Positions 44,816-53,481 of a stretch of DNA of 64,000 nucleotides are shown here, piece after piece. The stretch's first letter is position 1. Every line of letters begins with the position of its first letter. The stretch comes from Streptomyces sp. Edi4 (GTDB taxonomy: Bacteria > Actinomycetota > Actinomycetes > Streptomycetales > Streptomycetaceae), in NCBI RefSeq assembly GCF_040253615.1, contig NZ_JBEJGY010000004.1, positions 5,022,001-5,086,000 on the forward strand, given 5' to 3'. A model generated the notes under the pieces. The model ran no database searches. It was not told the DNA's origin and was given only the letters and a program-made list of their open reading frames with translations. The position numbers and the translations under genes were made by a program.

Positions 44816-45069
44816 GATGTGGAACCTTTCCGGTGTCAGGATTTGTCAAGGTGCGGACCGTTGTGGGCTATTCAATCACTCGGACGGGCTACAGAGTTAG
44901 GGACGGAACCACACCCGCACGGAACAACACCAGTCCCGCCCTGCCTCGTTCCTGACGTCGTACGCCCAGCCGGGGCGGCCGAGCGGTGTCGCGCGGGGGA
45001 TTGAGACACGCGTTCTCCCCGTCCGTATCGTCTGGTGACAGGTGAAAACGGATGGAGGCGGAATCAGCC

Positions 45070-45588
45070 ATGGTTCATGGATACGCGACCGGGGGGCGGG
45101 CCGGGACGGACCGGCCCCGGGGGTGGCGGGCCACCGCCCGCACGTACGCGCTGGTGCCGCTGCGGATCTTTCTCGGCGTGACGTTCGTCTACGCCGGCCT
45201 GGACAAGCTGACCGACAGCGCGTTCCCGCACGCCAGCGGCGCCGGCTCGATCGGCGAGCTGATGCACGGCGTGCGGGACAGCGCCGCCGTCCCCGCGCTC
45301 GTGGACCTCGCCCTCAAGAGCCCGGCCGGCTTCGGGTACGCCATCGCGCTCGGGGAGCTCGCCGTCGGCATCGGCACGCTGCTCGGCCTGTTCGGGCGGC
45401 TCGCCGCGCTGGGCGGCGCCCTCATCTCGCTCTCGCTGTGGCTCACGGTGAGCTGGCGGACCAGCCCGTACTACTACGGCAACGACCTGGCCTACTTGAT
45501 GGCCTGGCTGCCGCTCGTGCTGGCCGGGACGCCGTCGCTGTCGCTGGACGCCCTGCTCGCCGGGCGGCGCCGCCGACGCGCCCCGTAG
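45070..45588 (+). CDS. DoxX-family membrane protein
   Basis: 172 residues with four predicted helices. The DoxX core begins after ~30 residues: YALVPLRIFLGVTFVYAGLDKL, then FGYAIALGELAVGIGTLLGLFGRLAALGG and LAYLMAWLPLVLAGTP. DoxX proteins are associated with redox or thiol metabolism; the role here is unknown. ATG 45070 follows GGAGGCGG; ATG 45052 would add six residues. Its 3' end overlaps that of the convergent 88-aa gene by 97 bp. Confidence 0.85.
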   Translation: MVHGYATGGRAGTDRPRGWRATARTYALVPLRIFLGVTFVYAGLDKLTDSAFPHASGAGSIGELMHGVRDSAAVPALVDLALKSPAGFGYAIALGELAVGIGTLLGLFGRLAALGGALISLSLWLTVSWRTSPYYYGNDLAYLMAWLPLVLAGTPSLSLDALLAGRRRRRAP

Positions 45589-45758
45589 TCGATCCAGCCC
45601 ACCAGCGAGGCGATGCCAAGGCCCCCGCACACCAGTGGGATCACCGTGGGGGAGGGGGCGTCCCACCGTCCCGCCGCGTCCCCCGCGAACAGCACGGCGG
45701 TGGCGATCAGGGCGAGCCCGGCGACGACCCGGCCGGGGCGGAACTCATGACGCGGCAC
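45492..45758 (-). CDS. Small two-helix membrane protein
   Basis: 88 residues, GTG start behind GGAGG. Two hydrophobic segments (VVAGLALIATAVLFAGDAAG and TVIPLVCGGLGIASLVGWI) and an Arg-rich stretch (RRRRR) after the second. The start codon lies inside the end of the PspC gene (14-bp overlap), so translation is coupled. The last ~30 codons overlap the convergent DoxX gene. Function unknown; partnership with the PspC protein is inferred. Confidence 0.7.
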   Translation of the reverse strand: MPRHEFRPGRVVAGLALIATAVLFAGDAAGRWDAPSPTVIPLVCGGLGIASLVGWIDYGARRRRRPASRASSDSDGVPASTSGSQAIK

Positions 45759-47034
45759 GGTCCACCTCCACCTCACCGACGGCGACCTTGAGCCGCAGCT
45801 CCAAGGTGCCCGCGGGTTTCGCACCGGCGGGCGGGTCCAGCGTGAGGGTCCGCTTCTGGTGCGTCGCGACCCGCATGTCGTCCGGCCCCTCGCCGGGAAG
45901 CCGCACACCGGCGACGCCCAGGTCCAAGCTCATCTTCACGGTCACGTCCTTCGGTACGACGACCCTGGCGCGGCCCGCGCCGAGCTCGGCGCCGGTGGTC
46001 AGGGTCTTTCCGGCCGGCACGGTGATCCGGCTCAGATCGAGGGTGGCGTCGCCCGTGCCGAGCCGGTACCCGGGCCGCACCTCGCCGGCCACCGCCGGTG
46101 CCCAGTCGGTCCGCACCCACTGCGCGTCGATCGACTTGGGCAGGGCGGCGGACCCGGCGAGCAGGGCCGCCGTGAGCACCGCGAGGAACAGCGTGCCCCA
46201 GCCCGTACGGCCGAGGAACGAGCTGAACACGAGCCCGAGCCCGAACACCGCGAGCGCGGCCGCGAAGCCGAACTCCAGGCCGGTGCCGAGCGGTTGACGG
46301 CCCCAGCCCTGGCCGAGCCCTGCGCCGAAGGCGAGCAGCGCCGCCAGGAAGACGAGGCCGCCGATGGAGCGCGAGCCCCGGCCTTCGCGCGCCGTCGCCC
46401 TCGCCGCCTTCCCGGTCTTGGCGAGCGGGGTCCCGGACGCGTCGGCGGGGCCCCACAGATAGCCCGTGGCCACCGGCCCCGTCGTGCCGTCCTTGACGAT
46501 CGGGTCGCGCCACCAGGACGGCGGGGACGGCGCCGGCGGCGCCTTGGTCTCCGGCGGCGCGTCCGCTGCGGCCTGCGCGGCGACCGGGTCGAGCGGGGTG
46601 TCCGCCGGGGTGGCGGCGCGGCGCTGCGACCAGACGCCGGCCCCGGCGGTCAACAGGACGAGCAGCACGGCGAACGTCATCACCGGGCCGTTGCGCAGCA
46701 TCGTCAGGAAGATGCCGCAGCCGGCCAGGGCCATCAGGACGGCGACGAGTGCCGCGCCCTCGACGCGGCCGGTGAGCAGGCGGCGGGCCTCGTTCTCGTC
46801 CTCCCCGTCGAGCGGCAGCAGCAGCCAGGCGAAGCCGTACAGGACCAGGCCGAGGCCGCCGGTGGCCGCGAGCACGCCGAGCGCGATCCGGAAGAGCACC
46901 GGGTCCACGTCGCAGTACCGGCCGAGGCCGCCGCAGACACCGCCGATGACCTTGTTGCGGCCGCTGCGGCGCACCTGGGGTGGCCCGGGGTCCGGATCGG
47001 GCGGCGCGAGGGGGGTCTCGGTCGGCGTGCTCAT
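45745..47034 (-). CDS. PspC-domain membrane protein
   Basis: 429 residues. The N-terminal PspC domain (~22-80: RNKVIGGVCGGLGRYCDVDPVLFRIALGVL) is followed by further hydrophobic segments, a Pro-rich cytoplasmic loop, three more helices, and a C-terminal ~120-residue beta-rich domain with DUF2154/LiaF-like repeats (TLDLSRITVPAG, ARVVVPKDVTVKMSLDLGVAGV). The combination resembles envelope-stress sensors that partner with a LiaRS-type system, and such a kinase with a PspC domain is encoded divergently 134 bp away. Confidence 0.88.
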   Translation of the reverse strand: MSTPTETPLAPPDPDPGPPQVRRSGRNKVIGGVCGGLGRYCDVDPVLFRIALGVLAATGGLGLVLYGFAWLLLPLDGEDENEARRLLTGRVEGAALVAVLMALAGCGIFLTMLRNGPVMTFAVLLVLLTAGAGVWSQRRAATPADTPLDPVAAQAAADAPPETKAPPAPSPPSWWRDPIVKDGTTGPVATGYLWGPADASGTPLAKTGKAARATAREGRGSRSIGGLVFLAALLAFGAGLGQGWGRQPLGTGLEFGFAAALAVFGLGLVFSSFLGRTGWGTLFLAVLTAALLAGSAALPKSIDAQWVRTDWAPAVAGEVRPGYRLGTGDATLDLSRITVPAGKTLTTGAELGAGRARVVVPKDVTVKMSLDLGVAGVRLPGEGPDDMRVATHQKRTLTLDPPAGAKPAGTLELRLKVAVGEVEVDRAAS

Positions 47035-47168
47035 ACGTCCATGGTGACGGGCCCACGCGGCCCACGGCACCCGTCCCGACCCTGGCCTCACCCTGATTTC
47101 GCTTCCTCGGGGAAGCCTGGGGGGCAACCCTGATGCCCGGGGGGCCGGGGCCGTGTGACGATCGGGGC

Positions 47169-48446
47169 ATGCCAGTCGCCACCCCCCGCCGGTCGCCGCC
47201 CGAGGCCGACGACGTGCCGGTCCGCAAGCTGTACCGCTCCGCCGAGGGGCGGATGCTCGGCGGCGTCGCGCGCGGCCTCGCCGGGCACCTCGGGCTTCCG
47301 GTGGTGTGGGTGCGGATCGTCTTCCTCGGCCTCCTGTCGGTCAACGGCCTGGGGGCGCTGCTGTACGCGGCGTTCTGGTTCGTCGTGCCGCTCGGGCTCG
47401 GCGGCACGGCTGAGCGGTACTCCGCCTTCGAGGCCGGCGCGGACGGCGGGCGCCGGTTGCGCAAACCGGACAAGGGCCAGGTCGTCGCGCTGATCGCGCT
47501 GGTGCTCGGCGCCGCGATCTTCGCCTCCAAGGTGGACGTGGGCGGCTGGGCCAACCCGTATGTCTTCCCCAGCCTGCTCATCGGCGTCGGCGTCGTCCTG
47601 GTGTGGCGCCAGGCCGACAACACCCGCCGGGCCCGCTGGACCGAGGGCGCCCGGCGCAGCCGCTGGCTCCCGCTGGCCCGGGGGCTCGCCGGGGTCGCCC
47701 TGGTCGGCACGGGGCTGACCGGCTTCGTGGTGGTCAACGGCTCGGCGGCGCAGCTCGGCAGCGTGATGACCGCCGCGATCGCGGTGCTCGCGGGCATCGC
47801 CCTGCTCGCCGGGCCCTACCTGGTGCGCATGACGCAGGACCTGTCCGAGGAACGCCTGATGCGCATCCGCGCCCAGGAGCGGGCCGAAGTCGCCGCCCAC
47901 GTCCACGATTCGGTGCTGCACACCCTGACCCTGATCCAGCGCAACGCGGACAGCGCGGGCGAGGTGCGGCGCCTGGCCCGGGCCCAGGAGCGGGAGTTGC
48001 GGGCCTGGCTGTACAAGCCGGAGGGCACAGGCAAGGACAGGGAGGAGGAACCCCAGACGCTCGCCGATGCGGTGAAGAAGGCGGCCGCCGAGGTCGAGGA
48101 CAAGCACGGCGTTCCCCTGGAGGTGGTCGTCGTCGGCGACTGCCCGCTGGACGACGGCCTGTCCGCGCAGATGCAGGCCGCGCGCGAGGCCATGGTGAAC
48201 GCGGCCAAGTACGGTGGCGAGGGCGGCGCCGTCCAGGTGTACGCGGAGGTCGAGGGCCGCACGGTCTTCGTCTCGGTACGCGACCGGGGCCCCGGATTCG
48301 ACCTGGACGCGGTGCCCGGCGACCGCATGGGCGTACGAGAATCAATCATCGGCCGGATGCGGCGCAACGGCGGCAGCGCCAGGCTGCGTTCGGTGCCCGG
48401 CGGGGGCACCGAGGTCGAGCTGGAGATGGAGAGGGCACAGGAATGA
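47169..48446 (+). CDS. PspC-domain sensor histidine kinase
   Basis: 425 residues. PspC domain at ~18-75 (GRMLGGVARGLAGHLGLPVVWVRIVF), several more helices to ~225, then a NarX/DesK-type dimerisation helix with the phospho-accepting His246 in HVHDSVLHTL and an HATPase domain (REAMVNAAKYGG, DRGPGFDLDAVPGDRMG, GGGTEVELEM). Paired with the response regulator through an ATGA overlap. Probable signal: envelope stress, by analogy with LiaS-like kinases. Divergent from the PspC membrane protein. Confidence 0.93.
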   Translation: MPVATPRRSPPEADDVPVRKLYRSAEGRMLGGVARGLAGHLGLPVVWVRIVFLGLLSVNGLGALLYAAFWFVVPLGLGGTAERYSAFEAGADGGRRLRKPDKGQVVALIALVLGAAIFASKVDVGGWANPYVFPSLLIGVGVVLVWRQADNTRRARWTEGARRSRWLPLARGLAGVALVGTGLTGFVVVNGSAAQLGSVMTAAIAVLAGIALLAGPYLVRMTQDLSEERLMRIRAQERAEVAAHVHDSVLHTLTLIQRNADSAGEVRRLARAQERELRAWLYKPEGTGKDREEEPQTLADAVKKAAAEVEDKHGVPLEVVVVGDCPLDDGLSAQMQAAREAMVNAAKYGGEGGAVQVYAEVEGRTVFVSVRDRGPGFDLDAVPGDRMGVRESIIGRMRRNGGSARLRSVPGGGTEVELEMERAQE

Positions 48447-49123
48447 CCGAGGAAACGACAGGCCGCCACGTCAGGGTGGTCCTCGTCGACGACCACCGGA
48501 TGTTCCGCACCGGGGTCCAGGCGGAGATCGGCCAGACCGCGACCACCGGCGTCGAGGTGGTGGGGGAGGCCGCCGACGTGGACCAGGCTGTCACGGTCAT
48601 AACCGCGACCCGCCCCGAGGTCGTACTGCTCGACGTCCACCTGCCCGGGGGCGGTGGCGTGGAGGTGCTGCGCCGCTCGGCGGCGATGATGGCGGACGCG
48701 GAGAACCCGGTGCGCTTCCTCGCGCTGTCGGTCTCGGACGCCGCCGAGGACGTGATCGGTGTGATCCGCGGCGGCGCGCGCGGTTACGTCACCAAGACCA
48801 TCACCGGCGCCGACCTGATCGACTCGATCTTCCGGGTGCAGGACGGCGACGCGGTGTTCTCGCCGCGCCTCGCGGGCTTCGTCCTGGACGCGTTCGCCTC
48901 GACGGACGCGCCGCCGGCCGACGAGGACATGGACCGCCTCACCCAGCGCGAGCGCGAGGTACTGCGGCTCATCGCCCGGGGCTACGCCTACAAGGAGATC
49001 GCCAAACAGCTGTTCATCTCCGTCAAGACGGTCGAATCCCATGTCTCGGCGGTCCTGCGCAAGCTCCAGCTCTCCAACCGGCACGAACTCACCCGGTGGG
49101 CGACGGCGCGGCGGCTGGTCTGA
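48443..49123 (+). CDS. LuxR/NarL-type response regulator
   Basis: 226 residues. Receiver domain with acidic pocket DD at 16-17, phospho-acceptor Asp64 (VVLLDVHLPG) and Lys in GYVTKT. C-terminal HTH (LTQREREVLRLIARGYAYKEIAKQLF, ISVKTVESHVSAVLRKL). ATG overlaps the kinase stop by four bases; ribosome site ACAGGA. It is the cognate partner of the PspC-type kinase. Confidence 0.95.
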   Translation: MTEETTGRHVRVVLVDDHRMFRTGVQAEIGQTATTGVEVVGEAADVDQAVTVITATRPEVVLLDVHLPGGGGVEVLRRSAAMMADAENPVRFLALSVSDAAEDVIGVIRGGARGYVTKTITGADLIDSIFRVQDGDAVFSPRLAGFVLDAFASTDAPPADEDMDRLTQREREVLRLIARGYAYKEIAKQLFISVKTVESHVSAVLRKLQLSNRHELTRWATARRLV

Positions 49124-49182
49124 CCGGCGGCCGCGGTTCACCCGCGTAAAACCATGGAAAAACCGGCAACCCGGGCCCGCGC

Positions 49183-50415
49183 ATGTCACTCTTGGCGGTC
49201 GTGATGAGCCTGACCGGAACGCCCTTCTTCGCGACCGCGATCATGGTCGCCGCGCTCGCCGTCCTGGTGCCGCTCCTCGTGTGGCACCGGGTCAAGGGGT
49301 CGGCCCTGGTGCGCGGCGCCGTGCGGCTCCTCATGGTGGTCACCGCCCAGGCCTCGGCGGTCCTCGTGGTGTTCGTCGCCGTCAACGACGCCAACGGTCT
49401 CTACGACACCTGGGGTGACCTGCTCGGCACCGACAGCCATGTCGTCGCCGCGCCCGACCTCGGCGCCGACGGCACCGGCGGGCACGGCGTCGCCGGCCGG
49501 CCCCGGGTGCGGCAGAGCTTCACGGCGGCGGACGAGCCGGACCTCGGCGCGGGCGTCCGGGTCACCCAGCTGACCGGCCGGGTCTCCGGGGCTGAGGGTG
49601 AGGTGTACGTGTGGCTGCCGCCGCAGTACGACGACCCGGCCTTCCGCGACAAGGACTTCCCCGTGGCCGAACTGCTGCCCGGCTATCCGGGCTCGGCCCG
49701 GGACTGGTTCACCAACCTGGACGCCGCGGGCCAGCTCGCACCGCTGATGAACAAGGGCGAGGTCAAGCCGTTCATCCTGGTCGCGCCGCGCACCTCGCTG
49801 CTTCCGGGGCGCGACACGGGCTGCGCCAATGTGCCGGGCGTCGTCAACGCGGACACCTGGCTGAGCGTGGACGTCCGCAAGATGGTCACCGACAACTTCC
49901 GCGCCCTCGCCGGCGCCGACGGCTGGGCCGTCGCCGGGATATCGGCCGGGGCGCACTGCTCGGCCAAGCTCGCCATCGAACACCCCGACCGCTACCGCGC
50001 CGGCATCGCCCTGTCCGGCTACAACGACCCCGCCGCCGAGCCGGGCTCGGTCACGGCCGGCGACCCGGCGCTGCGGCGCCGGACCGACCCGCTGTGGATG
50101 CTGACCCACGCCAAGCGCCCGCCGCGCACCTCGCTCTTTCTCACCGGCCAGCCCGGGGACGGCTACGAGGACGGGCTCGCGCTGCGCGCCGCCGCCAAGC
50201 CGCCCACCAGGATCTGGGTGCGCGAAACCGCCGGGGGACATCTGAACTCGGTGTGGCGCCCGCTGGTCCCGGACCTGTTCCGCTGGCTGTCCGGCCAGGT
50301 GAGCGGCGTCCAGAGCGCCCAGCACCCCAGGCCCGCGCCGCTCACCGGCCGGATGGGCGCTCACGCGGCGGTCGTGCGGGCCGCGGCCGGTGGCGGCGTA
50401 CGGAGGGAGAAGTAA
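49183..50415 (+). CDS. Membrane-anchored alpha/beta-hydrolase esterase, paralog A
   Basis: 410 residues. Two N-terminal hydrophobic segments (FFATAIMVAALAVLVPLLVW, LLMVVTAQASAVLVVFVAV) place the enzyme outside the cell. It is of the antigen-85/esterase-D-like family: VYVWLPPQYDDP, ELLPGYPGSARDW, nucleophile Ser in GISAGAHC, SLFLTGQPGDG acid region, and His in TAGGHLNSVW. The first ATG is 49183; ATG 49204 aligns better with the start of the downstream paralog. The C-terminal ~45 residues (QHPRPAPLTGRMG) are missing from the paralog. Substrate unknown. Confidence 0.87.
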   Translation: MSLLAVVMSLTGTPFFATAIMVAALAVLVPLLVWHRVKGSALVRGAVRLLMVVTAQASAVLVVFVAVNDANGLYDTWGDLLGTDSHVVAAPDLGADGTGGHGVAGRPRVRQSFTAADEPDLGAGVRVTQLTGRVSGAEGEVYVWLPPQYDDPAFRDKDFPVAELLPGYPGSARDWFTNLDAAGQLAPLMNKGEVKPFILVAPRTSLLPGRDTGCANVPGVVNADTWLSVDVRKMVTDNFRALAGADGWAVAGISAGAHCSAKLAIEHPDRYRAGIALSGYNDPAAEPGSVTAGDPALRRRTDPLWMLTHAKRPPRTSLFLTGQPGDGYEDGLALRAAAKPPTRIWVRETAGGHLNSVWRPLVPDLFRWLSGQVSGVQSAQHPRPAPLTGRMGAHAAVVRAAAGGGVRREK

Positions 50416-50493
50416 ACGGCGCAAGGCGTCACCCTTTGGTAAAACACTGGCAAAGAGGGCAACTGGCGTCCATGGGCGCCCCTCTTCGGGTGC

Positions 50494-51633
50494 GTGATGA
50501 GCCTGACCGGAACCCCCTTCTTCGTGACCGCGATCCTCGCGGCCGCGGCCGCCCTGCTGCTGCCCCTCGTCCTGTGGACCAGGATCGGCGGTCCGGCGAT
50601 CGTGCGCTGGATCTCCCGGCTCCTCATGCTGGGCTTCGCCCAGGTCACCGCGATCCTGGTGGTCTTCCTGCTCGTCAACGACGCCAACGGCCTCTATGAC
50701 ACCTGGGACGACCTGCTCGGCGGCGCCAACCACGTCAACGCGGCCCCCGACCTCGGCCCCGACGGCACCGGTGGCCGAAACGCCGCCAGTGAGCCCAAGG
50801 TGAAGCAGAAGTTCGAGCCGTACACGAACAAGGTCGGCAAGGACGTCATGAAGACCATGCTCAAGGGGCAGGTCTCCGGGGTCGAGGGCGATGTGGCGGT
50901 GTGGCTGCCGCCGCAGTACGACGATCCGGCGTACAAGGACAAGACCTTCCCCGTCGTCGAGCTGCTGCCCGGCTACCCGGGGTCGATAGGGGCCTGGTTC
51001 GGCACGCTGAAGTCGCAGGAACAGCTCACGCCGCTGATGGAGCGGGGCGAGGTCGCGCCGTTCATCCTCGTCTCGCCGCGCACCACGCTCCTGAGCGGCA
51101 AGGACACCGGCTGCGCCAATGTGCCGGGCGTCGTCAACGCGGACACCTGGCTGAGCGTGGACGTCCGCAAGATGGTCACCGACAACTTCCGCGCCGACAC
51201 CGGAGCCGACGGCTGGGCCGTCGCCGGGTACTCGGCGGGCGCCCACTGCGCCGCCAAGCTCGCCGTCGAGCACCCCGACCGCTACCGCGCCGGCGTGGAC
51301 CTGTCCGGCTACAACGACCCGGCCGCCGAGAAGGACTCGATCACCGCGAAGGACCCCAAGCTGCGCGAGGAGTCCAACCCGCTGTGGATCCTCAAGCACG
51401 CCGCGACCCCGCCGCGCGTCTCGCTGTTCGTCTCCGGCGAGCAGAACGACGGCTACAACGACGGCCTGGCCCTGAAGAAGGCGGCCAAGGCGCCCACGTC
51501 GGTGACCGCGGTCAAGCTCAACGGCGGCGGCCACGCGAGCTCGGTGTGGAAGGCCCAGGTGCCCGATGTCTTCCGCTGGCTGACCAAGGAGATGGGCGCG
51601 GGCGCCAAGCCGGCCGCCGGACGCGGGGTCTGA
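50494..51633 (+). CDS. Membrane-anchored alpha/beta-hydrolase esterase, paralog B
   Basis: 379 residues with the same architecture as the upstream gene: two N-terminal helices (TAILAAAAALLLPLVLWT, LLMLGFAQVTAILVVFLLV) and an exported esterase domain with WLPPQYDDPAY, ELLPGYPGSIGAW, nucleophile Ser in GYSAGAHC and His in GGGHASSVW. An 87-bp block (51109-51195) is identical to 49819-49905 in paralog A. The spacing of 78 nt suggests co-transcription. Evident tandem duplication. Confidence 0.88.
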   Translation: MMSLTGTPFFVTAILAAAAALLLPLVLWTRIGGPAIVRWISRLLMLGFAQVTAILVVFLLVNDANGLYDTWDDLLGGANHVNAAPDLGPDGTGGRNAASEPKVKQKFEPYTNKVGKDVMKTMLKGQVSGVEGDVAVWLPPQYDDPAYKDKTFPVVELLPGYPGSIGAWFGTLKSQEQLTPLMERGEVAPFILVSPRTTLLSGKDTGCANVPGVVNADTWLSVDVRKMVTDNFRADTGADGWAVAGYSAGAHCAAKLAVEHPDRYRAGVDLSGYNDPAAEKDSITAKDPKLREESNPLWILKHAATPPRVSLFVSGEQNDGYNDGLALKKAAKAPTSVTAVKLNGGGHASSVWKAQVPDVFRWLTKEMGAGAKPAAGRGV

Positions 51634-51663
51634 CGGAGCGTCAATTATGGCGGCGCGCGTGCC

Positions 51664-52719
51664 TCACGCGGGCCGCACCGCCCCGGCGAACGGCATCTCG
51701 TCCACCGGCGCGACCCGCACCGGCGCCCCCGGATGCGGCGCGTGGATCATCTTGCCGTCGCCGATGTAGAGCCCGACGTGGCTGATCCCGGAGTAGAAGA
51801 ACACCAGATCGCCCGGCGCCAGCTGGGAACGGGAGACCGCGCTCCCCGCGTTGATCTGGGTGTACGTGGTCCTCGGCAGCTGCACCCCGGCCGCGCGCCA
51901 GGCGGCCTGGGTCAGGCCCGAGCAGTCGAAGGAGGAGGGGCCGGTCGCGCCCCAGACGTACGGCTTGCCGAGCGCGCTGTAGGCGAAGGCGACGGCGGCC
52001 GCCGCGCGGGAGCTCGGCGCGGCCGCCAGGGGCCCGCGCGGGGTGTCGGACGAGCGGCTGGCCCGCGCGGCGTCGGGCGCCGCGCCGTTCTGCTCGTAGG
52101 CCGCCCGCTCGGGCCGGCTGAGCCGGGCGAGCAGCGCCTCTGCCGAGGCGATCTTCGTCTGGATGGCGCTTTTCTGCCGGCTCAGCGTGGACTGCTGGCC
52201 GCGCAGCTCGGCGAGCTTCGTGCCGGCGGTCGCGCGCAGCCGGTCGAGGCCCGCGAGCTGCCCCCGCACCCCGGCGACGGCGCTCGCGGTGCGCTCCCCG
52301 GTGTGCTGGGCGAGCGCGGCGTCGTCCAGGTACCGCGCCGGGTCGGCGGACAGGAAGAGCTGGAGTTCGGGGGCGATGGTCCCGCTGCGGTACTGGGCGG
52401 CCGCGATCGATCCGAGCGCGGCGCGCGCCGAGTTGAGCTCGGCGGTCCTGCGCGCGGCCTCGTCCCGCAGCGCGTTCAGCGCCCGCTCGGTCGCGTCCGC
52501 CTTCTCCTTCGTCCCGTCGTACGCCTCCGTGGCGACCTCCGCGTCGTGGTACAGCTGGTCAACCTTGGCCTTCACCTGCGCCGGTGTGAGCTGGGGGTCC
52601 GCGTGCCCGGAGCCCTCGAAAAGCGTGGCGGTGGCCGCCGACGCCAGGGCGAGCGTCGCGGCGGTGCGGGCGGCGGGACCGGTGAGCGGATGCCGCCTGG
52701 GCTTGCGGTGCGCAGCCAC
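51664..52719 (-). CDS. Secreted NlpC/P60 peptidoglycan endopeptidase
   Basis: 351 residues from GTG 52719 (355 from GTG 52731). Signal peptide with a positively charged start (HRKPRRHPL) and hydrophobic ALASAATAT; then a ~160-residue helical coiled-coil region (KAKVDQLYHDAEVATEAYDG) as in RipA-type hydrolases; and the C-terminal NlpC/P60 domain with nucleophile Cys in FDCSGLTQAAW and the His pair in SHVGLYIG and IHAPHPG. It would cut the stem peptide. A -10-like TAGCGT at 52905-52900 implies a ~170-nt leader. The start is uncertain; homologs suggest the shorter form. Confidence 0.9.
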   Translation of the reverse strand: MAAHRKPRRHPLTGPAARTAATLALASAATATLFEGSGHADPQLTPAQVKAKVDQLYHDAEVATEAYDGTKEKADATERALNALRDEAARRTAELNSARAALGSIAAAQYRSGTIAPELQLFLSADPARYLDDAALAQHTGERTASAVAGVRGQLAGLDRLRATAGTKLAELRGQQSTLSRQKSAIQTKIASAEALLARLSRPERAAYEQNGAAPDAARASRSSDTPRGPLAAAPSSRAAAAVAFAYSALGKPYVWGATGPSSFDCSGLTQAAWRAAGVQLPRTTYTQINAGSAVSRSQLAPGDLVFFYSGISHVGLYIGDGKMIHAPHPGAPVRVAPVDEMPFAGAVRPA

Positions 52720-53087
52720 GAGGGCCTTCACGTCCTTCCGTACGGCAGTGCTTGCGCGCTGCTGCGGCGCCCCGCGAGGGGAGCCGTTCCGACGACGGAC
52801 CGCACAGGGGGAGCGGCCCGCCGCCGGTCCTTTCGGCGCGGGTGTCCGACAGCCGCCCGGTGGTGCGGCGGCGGTGGGGAGTCGGTCACCTGGGCAAGGA
52901 CGCTAAACCTGGGCGACACGGCCCAGCGAGGTCATGACGGGAAGTGCCGCTTTCCGGCGATGTACTGATCGGATCCGACCGGACCGGGGACATCGCCGCC
53001 CCGCCCTGTGGGCCGGCTGTGACCGAAGTGCCGGTCCTGCCCCACCCGCCGCACCGGCCCTGCTACGCGGGAATTAGGCTCCGCCCC
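52720..53087. other. Divergent intergenic region
   Basis: 368 nt between an NlpC/P60 gene and a small membrane-protein gene. TAGCGT (minus, 52905-52900) has an inverted repeat CTGGGC (52909-52914)/GCCCAG (52921-52926) just upstream. TAGGCT at 53075-53080 is seven bases before the next ATG. I looked for a c-di-AMP (ydaO) riboswitch, frequent before such hydrolases, and did not see its conserved motifs. Confidence 0.5.
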
Positions 53088-53441
53088 ATGGACGTACTCA
53101 TCAATGTCGTCGTCGGCCTGCACATCATCGGCATCGCCGCGCTGCTCGGCGGATTCCTCACGCAGATGAAGGCGATGAGCGCGGGCACCGCACGCTTCGT
53201 CCCCGGCATGCTGCACGGCGCCCTGACCATGCTGGTCACCGGCGTCGCCCTGGTCGGCCTCACCCAGGCCAACGGCGAGAGCGTGAACACCCTCAAGATC
53301 GGCGTGAAGCTCGCGGTCCTGATCGTCATCCTCGGGCTCGTCTATGTGAAGCGGGACGAGGAGCGGATCGAGAAGGGCGTGTTCGGCGCCGTCGGCGCGC
53401 TGACCGTCGTGAACATCTTCATCGCGCTGCTCTGGCACTGA
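53088..53441 (+). CDS. Small four-helix membrane protein
   Basis: 117 residues, nearly all hydrophobic: LINVVVGLHIIGIAALLGGFL, GMLHGALTMLVTGVALVGL, IGVKLAVLIVILGLVYV, GALTVVNIFIALLW, separated by short charged loops (VKRDEERIEKG). Conserved in actinobacteria as far as I recall, with no known function. A -10-like TAGGCT lies seven bases before the ATG with no ribosome site, so the mRNA is probably leaderless. Confidence 0.85.
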   Translation: MDVLINVVVGLHIIGIAALLGGFLTQMKAMSAGTARFVPGMLHGALTMLVTGVALVGLTQANGESVNTLKIGVKLAVLIVILGLVYVKRDEERIEKGVFGAVGALTVVNIFIALLWH

Positions 53442-53481
53442 GCCGGGCGCGCTCCGTGCGGGGCGGCGCGGGCCCGGCGCG

